From the NCBI GenBank assembly GCA_013397115.1, contig VWZW01001044.1:63328-127327 (forward strand): DNA of 64,000 nucleotides, in the 5' to 3' direction. Of the stretch, positions 11,701-23,700 are shown in pieces. The position numbers and the translations under genes are program-made. Under the pieces are notes generated by a model. That model saw nothing but the letters and a program-made list of their open reading frames with translations. It had not been told where the DNA came from and did not search any database. Every line of letters starts with the position of its first letter. Within the stretch, counting starts at the first letter, position 1. Origin of the DNA: Edolisoma coerulescens. Lineage: Eukaryota > Chordata > Aves > Passeriformes > Campephagidae.

Positions 11701-14700
11701 AAGTTGTCAGGAAGAGGATTAGGATCTCTTTGCTTGCTGTGTCAGCTCAGCTTAAACCACAGCGAGGGAGATGTCCAGCAGATTGTAGGGAAGCATTTCC
11801 AGCTGCAAGGCTAATTATGCACTGGCAGGGCTTACCTGGAGAAAAACATTCCAAGAATAACTTATATCAACTTCCAGGAGGAGACCCGGGTGCAGTTGAT
11901 CCTGCAGCAGTTCTGGGGAGGGAGCAGTTGACCTGCTGAGTGATTTGTAATGAATCAGTCACCCTAGCAAAGCCTCCCAGATCAGGGATCAAAGGACCTT
12001 TCCCCCGTGCAAAGGTGCTCAGCACCTGCCTTTGGTGACATTTTGCACCTCTGAATGCTCTGGCAGCCATGTGATCCCCAATCTCTCACCAGTCCTGGTT
12101 GCACAGTTATTGGTGATTTTGTTTGTCCCAAATAGTGGTGCAGGTGTTGCAGGAAAGCCCTGGGAGCAGGTGAGCACCCCAAAAGTGGAGTTGGTGTGTC
12201 TGTCCTTGTCCCTGTGCCTTTTATGCACTATTTAATATTTCATTTGACAGAGTGTATTTCACTTTATGTACATAAACATTGCATTAATGACCCTCCTCCC
12301 CTGCTTTATTTAGTTTGATTCCTCTGTCTACTCCACATGCACTGAGTTACACACAAATTCCAACCCTCCAGAGTCCTTTTCCCTGCCAATAAATCCATGT
12401 GCATCCCATGTGCTGTCACGGGAGCTGGTGGCTGTCCTGTGCCCTCCTCCTGTCACTTAATGCCACGGCATTTCCCAGGGCAGCAAGAATGGAAAGAGCT
12501 TGCTTAGGCCTTTTCCTGCCAGGTGTCATTTTGGGAGCTGGATTTTGGGTTCTGTGCCACTAGAGGGAAACCTGGGCCTTTGCATGGGAGTAAAGAGAGC
12601 TGCAGGATGCTGGAAGAGTGTGGGTGGGTAAAACACAAACCAGTTGTTTCTGGCTGTGTATCCCAGGCAGTCTCGCTGCTGGGGTAAAAGATGTGTTGGT
12701 TCACACAGATTATCCAACTCCATTTTAATGTGCTGATGGATAAATCAGGATCTTGGGGACATGGTGGGTGGTGGCCTTGGCAGGGTTAGGGGTTTATCTG
12801 GATTATCTCAGAGGGCTTTTCCAACCTTTTTGATTCTGTGATTTCCCTTGGAAGAAAATACAGCAATTATTGGAGCAATGACAGAATCAGCACTGCAGGA
12901 AAGAGTCCCTGAGTGCCTTCATACCTGTCACCATTCAGCTGTGTGCACATCTCCTTTTCCTGCTTTTAGTAGCAGGGCAGAGTCATTACCAAGTGTCTGT
13001 TCTTTAATTGCTCCAGCAATATCTATAAATTGTTTCCAGCAGCTCGGGCAGAGGACTCTGAGCATTGTTAAAGAGGCTTGGAGGAAAGGCTGATTTAGAA
13101 CCACGGACGGTTTGGGTTGGAAGGGAACCTACAGCCCATCCCACTCCACCCCCTGCCTTGGGCAGGAACACCTCCCACTATCCCAGGTTGCTCCAAGCTC
13201 TGTTCACCCTGACCTTGAACACTTCCAGGGATGGGGAGTCCACAGCCTTCCCTTCCTTCATTTACCTTCCCCATGCTTGGGAAGATGAGGCTTCACAGAG
13301 GTTTCTTGGTATCTGAGTCTCTTCTGTTTGCGTTTAGGCTGTCCCACAATGAACAGCGTTATGGGATGCAGTTTTCCCAAACATTTGATAGTTTTTTGTG
13401 GTTTTAATCTGAGTGAGACTTGCTGGGGGTGTTCAGTTGAGGCTCATGAGGTTTTCCAGCCAAAGGCTAGCTGGCTGTTCCTGCTGGAAAATCTCCCTGC
13501 GTTTGAGGGAGCCCGTGGGAAGCCAGGTCGTAGGGCAGGAGTCGCATGAGCAAACGGGAGGTAACAGATCTGTTCCCTTCCATTTTAAGAGTGACCTTTA
13601 ACTCACCAGACTTGGCAAAATAGCTGCAGCAGGATCCTGCTGGAAGTTTGCCTCGGGAGCCCCAGCGTGCGGCTGGGCCTGGCACTGCCCCGAGGATCTG
13701 GGCAAACACCGGAGCGGCGCATCCAAGCGGGGCTGGGCTGCTCCCACCTCCCTGTCCGAGGGAGATCCACATGGATTGACACTGCTGGGCTCCATGGGAT
13801 GGCCGGGAGTAGTGCCTGTGGCAACCAGGAGATGACAGAGAAGACAGGAATCCTTTCCCAGCCTTGCAGTGAGGGCCAGCAGTGTGGAATTGTGCGTTCT
13901 CCATGACATTGATCCCCCGCCGCAAGTGCGAGGACGCGGCTTCGGTTACAGAAGGTGCAAGGAGCTATTTTTGGGTGTTCAGCAGCTCCCCTGAACTCCT
14001 GTCTCCTAGGTGGGCCATTGCTGTGGCAAAATTGGGGGTTAATTTTGGCATATTTTACTTTTTAAATGCACCTGTGTGAAAAAAGGACATGGAAGACGCT
14101 GCCCTGCCTGTGCTGACGGTGCCAACAGCTCCTTACAGCGACCAGAAACCGGGAACCAGCGGGCTACGGAGGAAGACCTTTTACTTTGAATCCAAGCTGA
14201 ACTATTTGCAGAATTTTATCCAGAGTATATTTTTTTCCATAGACCTAAGAGATCGCCAAGGAGCCTCTCTGGTGGTTGGAGGTGATGGGAGGTACCTCAA
14301 TAAGTCTGCAGTGGAACTGATTGTCCAAATGGCTGCTGCCAACGGGGTTGGTAAATGTTAAACGGCTCAATTCCTGTGAGGTGTGGCTGAGAAGTGCAGA
14401 AATCCATCAGAAATTAGGCACTGTGAGGTTTAATTCCCCAAAGGCTTTTATGCAGCTGCTAATAGTGACGTTTTTAATGGCAAATCAGTTTGGGAGTACA
14501 GAAATTACTGGTTTTTCTCTCTAAGTGATGCAGGAGGGCAGGGAATACACGTGGAGAAAGGGAAATAAATTCTGCCTGGGGTTTGTGTGTTCTTGTTTTG
14601 TGCTTTGACATGCCTCAAGCTGTTGGCACCTGTGGATTTTTCAGCCTTTCCATGAGAAAATAAACCCCTGATACTGTTCAGAAATGAAGTAACACGGAGA

Positions 14701-17700
14701 GCCACCAGAGTGGCAAAGGAAAAGAAACAACCACGTTTTGCCTTTCTCACCAGGTGTAAGTTGTGGCTGTGGGAAAAATGCTCAGGGAGCCTTTGAAAAT
14801 TGATATGAGAGTTAGCAAGTGAGTGACAGCCTTTATAGGGAGCTCAGTTGGGCTGGAATTCTGTGTTTTGGAAGCAGAGCAAGAGGCTTGTGTGTTTGTG
14901 GTAGATCATGGTTCATGCACTGGGCTTTTGTCTTTGTTTCCTTCTCCTTTTTAAGAAGAAAAGGCTCTGCTGTCTGCTCCAGATCTCTCAGTGCAGAGCA
15001 AACTTTGTGCAAAGGGACCTGCATTTTGGGAATTGGTTTGACAAAAAAACTGACTGGAACTGTGTAATTAATAGTGAAGGGGAGAATAGGAGGAGAGAAT
15101 TTTATTCATTTATTTTTAAAATTGACGTGTTTTCCATCTAGGGGGGAAAAAAGTCTTCTGGCATTGCAAATGATTGTTTTCCTTTGAAATCAGTGTATGG
15201 GCTGAGCAGAAGGGCTGGAAAATGTGCACAGAGCCAGGCTGGGACTGCCTGACACCAGGACAGATCTGCTCATGAGGAGGAGATCAGGCTCATCTTCACC
15301 AGCTGAGACTTTTCTCTCCAGCACTGGGCCCATGTCTGGCTAAAATGGGGTTTAGGTGCTGGTTTGGGTATTTTCCATGGATTTTTCTGCTCAGTCTGGC
15401 TGGTGCCTGTCAGTGTTGTGCTCGTGGTGCTCAGAGCAGGGTCTGGGCTCAGGGTGTGGGGTTGGTGGCTTGGGCTGCATCTCCTGCACAGAAGGGGCTG
15501 GAAGGGTGGGCTGGGGATACCACGGAGCTGCAGCCACCAACTTCCATGGCCTGGAAAAGCTGATTCCAGTGTTCCTGGGGGAAGGAGGGGCTGCAGGGGG
15601 TCCCTGTGTGCATCCTAATGGGGCTTTCAGGAAAACCAGGGTGGAAGTGTTGCCTGGATGGTTTTGATGTACTGCAACTCTAAATTGCTGTACAAAGTGG
15701 GTCTGTTTTGAGAATTCCATGAGAGGTGTTTCTCCATCATTGCAGCCTTAGGTTTTCCTCATAAGAAATTCCAGACTCAAAAAAGGATGAAGTGTAAATC
15801 GTTCAGCACATTGTTACACTGAGCAAGCTTCTCCAGTGGTTACCACAAAGGATTTAGCATTGGATGGGTGGGGGATGGCAGCTGGAAACCTCTGGAAGGC
15901 AAGCAGGACCCAAATCACAGTGCAGCTCACATGGAGAAGAGTGTTTCTTCCTTTCCTTCCTTGCTGTGGGGAAAAGCTGCAGTTCAGGTGTGCAGGGAGG
16001 ACAGGCTGGGCTAGGACAGGGGATTTGATGTGTTCATCCAGCTCTCCTGCAGCTGCTGCATGCTTTGGCAGGGAAAACCCCTTGTTTTCCCTTCCTCTGC
16101 AGCATTCCTGGGGCTGTGTGCGGGGCACTGATGGCACGGGGTGGTGCAGAACGTGACCTTCAGAGGGAAACTGGGGAGCAGGAGGGGAAGTTTTGGAGAG
16201 GAGCTTCCTGGAGGTCGAGTGAATTCTCAGGGAAACTGAAGGAGCAAAATTTGGAGGCTGGAATAAAGCACAGGACAAGGTGTGTCTGAGAATGGGGGAA
16301 AAGCAAACCCCGTGGAGGTTGGGCTGCTTCAAATGAAACATTGGTGCAATAAATGTGTGAGCAGTGGGTGGGTGGGCACAGCGAGGGCTCCAGCATGAGC
16401 TGCTGTGGCCAGCTGGAGGCAGGGCCCTCACCTTGGGTTTGGGAAGGGTTTTTTCACATTTATGCTGTTATTTGCTAGAGGTGCAGCTCTGCCAGCAGCT
16501 GGGCTGTGACAGCTGGACCATGTAATAACTGATGGGCAGCGAGGCTGGGGCTTAGCACCTGGCAGTGCCAGGGGACAGGAATCACAGCCATCCCGTGCCC
16601 TTGGCTCAGCACCCACCACGGGCTGGGAATGCTCCTCTTCATTCCTGCTTCAGCTTGTGACTGAATGAAATCCCTCCTCTTTTCCCAGTCTGTTCTGGGT
16701 CTGACCCCCTCGACTGCTGCAGAGGAGTCTGGTGTGGTTTTAAATCCTGTCACCTCATTTGGGGGCTGTGGGAAGGAGTTCTTCCAGAGAAATATTCCCC
16801 TTCTGGTTTATTGCCTGGACTCCAGCAAAGGGATTCTAATGCTGGTGTATTGCTCTGGATCCAATCTCGGTGATATCCCTGGATTTATGGGAAGGAGGTG
16901 TGCTACCCGCTGCGAGGAAGAATCCACAGCTGCTCCCAGGATGTTCATGTTCTGTGTTCTTTTGGCTTCTCTCTGCCCCATTGTGTGTCTTGAAAGCAAA
17001 TTTCGAGGCCACAGCCAGAGGGAATGCTTGGGTTTTGTGGTGTTTATTGCCTGTGGAGAGCTCAGGCCTTCAGTACATCCATGTGCAGCATCCATGGAGG
17101 AGAACGCTACAGCAGAGCGGGGTCGGATGCACCGTGGGGAGCTTTGGCAGGAACAGGGCTGTGCTTTACCTAAGCCAGTACTTGGGGTTTGAGGGTTGTT
17201 CTGGGTTTGGGATTTGGCCTCACAGTGGTTTGCTCTGCTCCCCCACTCTCAGATCGGGCGCTTGGTGATCGGGCAGAACGGGATCCTGTCCACCCCGGCC
17301 GTGTCCTGCATCATCCGCAAGATCAAAGCCATCGGGGGCATCATCCTGACCGCCAGCCACAACCCCGGCGGGCCCAGCGGGGACTTCGGCATCAAATTCA
17401 ACATTGCCAATGGAGGTCAGGGCACTGCTTGCTTTATTCTTATTATTTATTTCTTGTGCCCACCCCGAGGATCCCAATTTCTGTTCATATCCCAGGGATC
17501 AGTGCCCTGAGCTTCCCTAACAGAGCAAGTGATGCTCTGCTCCCCTCATTCCCTGGTGTTCCTCTCCCAAGGGGGTATTCCCAGCCCAGGGCTTTGCTGT
17601 ATTCCTGAAGTTCACTCCTCTTGCAGTTGGATTCTTTAACACCTTCCCCCTTGCCCATTTCATCTTGCAGGTCCCGCTCCCGAAGCCATCACGGATAAAA

Positions 17701-20700
17701 TTTTCCAAATCAGCAAGAAAATTGAGGAATATGCAATCTGCCCAGATCTCCAGGTGGATTTGGGCACCATTGGGAAGCAGCAGTTTGACTTGGAGAATAA
17801 ATTTAAGCCATTTACAGGTAAAGAAATGTTCTTCCTCTTGGCAAGGGTGAGGAATCGTGGTGTTTCTGTGGCCATTCTGACCTCTCCTTCTCATCTGTGG
17901 GATAATCCAAATGAGGACATCACTCCTGGCATCCTGGCATTTATTTATTTGTTGATTTTGATTTATATAATTTTCTGTCCTACAGAAGTTTCTACTTCAG
18001 CAGCAAAATCTTGATCCATCAAACTTCCCTAAAATCAAAGGCTGTTTTGCTGAAAGGCAAACATGTACTTGAAAACAGAGAAATGCAATTAAAGTTCATT
18101 TTCCTGATTAAAAATTACAGAGTTTAATCTTTCAACTGATTTTTTTCCATGGTTTCACATGTTAAAGTTGTCCCTGTGAGCGGGAAAGCTGTTCCATTTC
18201 ACATGTGACTTCTGTCAGTCAGCAGTGAAATATGAAAATACATTTTAAAAAAGACTTTTTAAAACTACCGCAAGTATTTTTTTACCATCTTCTGGTGACT
18301 TGTGCTTGTAATTAAAGAAGAAATAAGTTAAAAGATGATTAAATTTGGTATCTCAGTCTCCATTTCTGTGTAGTGGGATTTTCATGCTGTATTTTATGTT
18401 TTTATATTCCCTGTTGGCTGCAAAGGTGCAACCTTTTGGACTATGAAGTTCACACCTCCCAATGACTTTGATGGAATTTAACGATCTGATTTTATATATA
18501 TATATTTTTAATTTAAGTTAAGTGGGACTGAGCCCTCTTGCAGGATGTCCAGGGAGCCTTAGCTTGGAACAGAGTTTGCCTTAAGGATTTTGTTGGTCCA
18601 TTTGTGACCTGATTAGCAGTGAGAGCCTGTAATTAAATTCCTAATTTAGCCCCATTATTCCTGTCCCTATGAACTGATTCTCTGGAGTGTTCAAGGGCTT
18701 CATGCTGAGCCCTGGCCCTTTGCTCTGAGGATCCTCAGCACAGCAACAGGACTTGGTTCCCACAATTTCAGGCTGTGAGGGTTGATCCCTGTCTCCTTCT
18801 CTTTTCCAGTGGAAATTGTGGACTCTGTAGAAGCCTATGCCAACATGCTGAGGAATATCTTTGACTTCAATGCCTTAAAGGAGCTGCTCTCAGGGAAGAA
18901 CCAGCTCAAGATCCGCATCGATGCCATGCATGGGGGTATGCAGGGCTGGGCTTGGGGCACTGGGGGTCACCAAGGTGTCCTTGGGGATTTGCCACCTACT
19001 TCAGACTGGAAGATTTTCTCTGGAATTTCTACTGCAAAGCTGATTTTTGATATGTGGCATACTGGATTTTTCTTTTTGGGAGCAAACTTTTTATGTCTTA
19101 TGTTATTTTCTTTGGTCAAGTGTTGTGTTTTGTGGGTTGGAATGAGCTGATTTTTAAGGTCCCTTCCAACCCAAACCATTCTAGGATTCTGTGAAACATT
19201 TCATGGAATCCTGGAATGCTTTGGGTTGGAAGGGACCTTAAAGCTCATCCAGTTCCACTCCCTGCCATGGGCAGGGACACCTTCCACTATCCCAGGTTGC
19301 CTCAAGCCCTATCCAGCTTGGCCTGGGACACTTGCAGGGATGAGGTGGATTTTGGTATGAGCTCCTAAACCATAAAGCACCTAAAGTGACCCAAACTGAG
19401 TGGCCTGAGGTGGGTGGTGCCATGGCTGAGCCAACTCCTTCCTCTCTGTTTTGCCGAGACAGTTGTGGGCCCTTACGTGAAGAAGATCCTGTGTGAGGAG
19501 CTGGGAGCCCCAGCAAATTCAGCTGTGAACTGCACCCCCCTGGAGGACTTTGGGGGCCACCACCCTGACCCCAACCTAACCTACGCTGCCGACCTGGTGC
19601 AGACCATGAAGACAGGAGAGTACGACTTTGGAGCTGCCTTTGATGGAGACGGGGTAAAGGAGCTGCTCAGAATTCCCCTTCTTTCCCTCTAACCAGCTCT
19701 GGGGGACTGAGGTGCACCTTTTCTCTCCCTCTCTCCTCTGTAATCATGAGTGAAGGGAAGCACTCGCTGCAGCTGGCTACTGTGTCAATAAGCCCAAACT
19801 GTATTTAAATAACTTTAAAGCTGTGAAAAATCAGCAGGAAGGTGAAACACTATCCAGGTGCTGCTGTGTAACTTCTTCAGAGCTCTGTGTTTATTTCAGA
19901 AAATCTCTGGGAATTGTTGGGTTTGTGGGCTGGGCCAAGGGAACAGCTCCTCCCTGAGCTGAGCAGGGAGGGGAGCCGTGCCCGTGCTGTGTCCCCCAGG
20001 ATCGCAACATGATTCTGGGCAAGCACGGCTTCTTCGTCAACCCCTCCGACTCCGTCGCCGTCATCGCCGCCAACATCTTCAGCATCCCGTACTTCCAGCA
20101 GACCGGGGTGCGCGGCTTCGCCCGGAGCATGCCCACCAGCGGGGCCCTCAACAGGTAGCACCACCCGTGGGCAGGGGCACAGGGCAGGGAGCCCTGCCAA
20201 GGGCAGGGGATGCCCTTTCCCAGGGTTTTGCAGGGATCTGTTCCGTGCGCTCGGCCCGGTGAGGAGCGAGGCGGTGCCAGGGCAGCAGCGAGGTTTAATG
20301 GATTAAACCCTGCCTGGGGACATGGCACAGCTGGGCTGAGCTCTTGGCTCTTTCTCTTCACCACAGATAAGCCCAAACAAATGACTCTCCCCACTCTTTT
20401 TTTCCTTAAATTTGATAGCAACAATTTCTTGGTGAAATGCTTTGAGATCCGCAACTTAAAATCGCTTTGAAGGGCTGAGTGTTTTTATCTGTTCTTTAAA
20501 TGCACATCTCACTCATTTCCCAAAGGTCACGCTGGGATGAAATGGAGGGATTGTACCAAAGCAGTGGCATTCCCTGCCTTCAGTGAGATGCTGATCCCAT
20601 TTCCCATGGGAGCACCAAGAATTCAGCGATGTGACTTGGCCTTCTTACCTTTGCAGAGTGGCCCAGGCTACAAAGATTGCTTTGTATGAGACTCCAACAG

Positions 20701-23700
20701 GCTGGAAGTTCTTTGGAAACCTGATGGATGCAAACAAACTGTCTCTGTGTGGAGAGGAAAGTTTTGGGACTGGTAAGTCAGCATTCCCAATATCACCCAT
20801 AACGGTGATTCCTTATTTTTTATAGCTTGGGATTTATCTTTCACCTGCAGTTGTTAATACTTGTAAAATATTAAGATGTAAAAAAAGGCTTGGAGGAATC
20901 AGTGTGGAAATGAACACAATCTAAAGGTTTTGTGAGGCAGGAGCTCCTTCTCCTCCAGTTCTCCAGAAAGGCACGTGGAGATAGGCAGGAAGTTTGGGGG
21001 CCTCTTTGGTAGCCCGGTCACAGAGTCTGTGGGGATTAAGTGCAATGCTAAATGTATTTTTCAACTCTTGGTGGCCAGGAAAACCTTCTCAATGTTTTCA
21101 TTTCTGGAAAGAAATACGGTTTGGAGCACGGAGTTTTATTAGGGAAGGTTTCAGGTCACTATTAAATCTCTGAGCTTAATAGGGCCCTCGTTTTCCTGTT
21201 CTGAAAACAAGGTATGATTTATAAAGTTTAAATTAACACTTGCCTTTGAACAGTCTAAGTGAGTTATTGGGTTACTGAGAAACAAAGTGAACATCACAAG
21301 GAATTTACTGGGGGTGTGCAGGGAAGTTGACGGGAGCAGGATTTGCTCCAGGTTGTTGTGGGGTGCTCAGGACATTCGGGATTCCCGGGAGGCCTCGGCA
21401 GTTCCTGAGCTCTCCCTGGCATCTCCCACGTGGTTTTTTGTCCTGCCTGTGGAAATGGGGCCTTCCCTGCAGGCAGGGCCCTGAATCAGCACCTGATTCC
21501 TGCACAAAGGCTGAGTTGTATCTGGTCTGAATTCTCCCTGAGATGTTGTTTTTCCTGTTCTCTAAGGATCTCGGGTGGGATATGCAAGGCACAAGGTCCT
21601 GAGGGAATTTCTCACTCAAACCTTGTGTGTTTTCATTCCACCACCCCAGAAAAACCTCTTAGCTTGCGTGTGGGTGCTTTAAATCCCCAAATGCCTGGAC
21701 TGAATTTCTTTGTGGAGCTGGGGTGCACAATTCAACAGGAAAGGATTACCCCAACTTTCCTGTGGCTGAGGAAATGGAATCACAGCTCTGGGGGAGAGCA
21801 GGTTGCTGTGGGGCTGAGCAGTCTCTAGGGGCAATATTTTTGCAGTCAGATATTACTCTGATACGTGGGACTGGGATTTGGCCATGTGTCGGAAGGAAAG
21901 GGGAATTTCAGGAAACCTGGTATCTCTTTGAAGGAATCTGGAAGTAAATGGTGAGTAAAGAAAGATTCTGGAGTTTTGCCCTGAGTGATTTCAGCATGTG
22001 CTGAGTTTATATCCTGGACCTTGGCTAATGAAAGGGCACTGGTGCTTCAGGAGATAAATAAAACCAAATTCCTGGAGCTGCTGAGAGGAGATGATCTCAA
22101 ATGAGCAGCTCCCCAAAACCGTTTCCACCTTTGTACGAGCAACAAGCTCAGTTTCTCTCCATCCCCCAGCAGGTAAGGGACTGCCTCCCAAACCAAAGTG
22201 ATGCCAGTGACAGCAGGGGCTGAGAGAGAGGTTTGGGATTTTGGCCAGGCAGCAACACATCCAAGTGGTGGGAGCTGAAGCAGTTTGGGGGAACAGATTG
22301 GGACAGGACCCAGCAGTGCTGGGTTCCCCCCACCGTGCAGAGGGGTTTGTCCATCTGGCAAATGCACTTAGGAAGGAAAAAGGAATGAAAAGGGGTGAGG
22401 AGAGTTGGTTGATAGGAATTTAATGAGGAATTGCTTGGAGCTGGACAGAATGGGAGTGTTGAAGGGGAGAGAGGTGAAGGAGCAGCCAAAAGACCCAGTA
22501 AAAATTGAAACAAACTGTGAGGTGGTGGGACTGGAGTCCAGCAGCAATTAGAGTAATGTAACATGACAGAACTCCTGCTTGCTTCCTTGGGTATTTTATT
22601 CCAGCAATAAGTTGATACATCACATGGGACTGGTGTTTATTTAGCATTCCTCTCCATCACCTCTGCCCAGCTCTCTCTGCCGTGAGGGACCGTGGGGATA
22701 ATTTATGGCCACATCCACAATAGTGGGATTTGTGCAAAGCACCACGTAACCCCTGCTCTGCCCCTAGCCCTTTCCCAGAGGATTCCCACTCTGGCACTCC
22801 TTCAGAGGGTGACATGGCAGCTCTGCAGTGCTCCTGGGATTTCTTTAATACCTGTTTGGAGGTTTTCCAGAGCGGCAAGGAGAAAACTTTGCATCTGTGG
22901 GGCACAGGGTCGAACTTGCGCGCCAGAGGCACCGAGTGTGGGCTGGGTGTGCTCTGAGCCATCTGATCCCATTTAATTTGGGGGCTGTGTAAGGTCCAGC
23001 ACCTCTCAGGTTTCCCAAGGGGTCAGTCAGTGCTGTATGATCCCAGTGTGCTTCCAGGGCAAGGCTGGGCTGGCTCTGGCTGCTTCCTGCTCTCCTTGCA
23101 GTTCCAGCTTTGGGGGAATCCACAATGAGAAGCAATGGGCACAAACTGAGCCCAGGAAATTTCACCTGAACATGAGGAAGAACTTCCTTACTGTGTGGGA
23201 CAGATTGCCCAGAGAGGTGTGGAGTCAAAAATCTGGATGCAATCCTGTACCATGTGCTCTGGGATGGCCCTGCTGGAGCAGGGAGGTCGGACCAGATGCC
23301 CCACTGTGGGCCCTTCCAACCTCACCCATTCTGGGATTCTGTGAATGCTCCTGTAGCCAAGAGAGGGACTTTTCCAGCCCCCAGTGAGAGCGGGCTGGAG
23401 GCTCTCCTGGTCTCTGCAGGTGGATGGAGCCTCTCCTTGCCCTGCTGTTTGCCAGCCCCATGGCTGGTGCTCCCTGCCCTGCTGCTCCTCTCCCCGTTCT
23501 GGGGTGATTTTGGGGTGGTTGGGGTTTGGTTGCTCAGGAGGGCTGACATTCCCCATGGTGCTGGGCCAGGAGATGATCCCAGGGTGCTCCTTGGCAGAGA
23601 GGACACGACAGCTGCTGTGGAGTTGATGTTCTCCTTCCCAAGCTGCTCCTTTGCATTTGCCTTTTGGTTTTTTATTTGATGCCTTTTTTATTGTGCATTC

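Larger units (their letters stand above)
5830..14088 (+). other. PGM1: PGM1 intron downstream of exon 1A
   Basis: This is the intron between the two alternative first exons. It starts GC-rich and falls to average composition by about 6.4 kb. It holds CR1 fragments at 9905, 12747 and (antisense) 13098, listed separately. I see no other coding exon. Reading frames such as 6026-6613 (-) and 9804-10241 (-) have no homology or splice support. Confidence 0.75.

Noticed and set aside
15814..16431. 205-codon minus-strand frame in the PGM1 intron after exon 1B
   Set aside because: Composition is unbiased, there is no domain or splice context, and similar-length frames occur by chance in this window.
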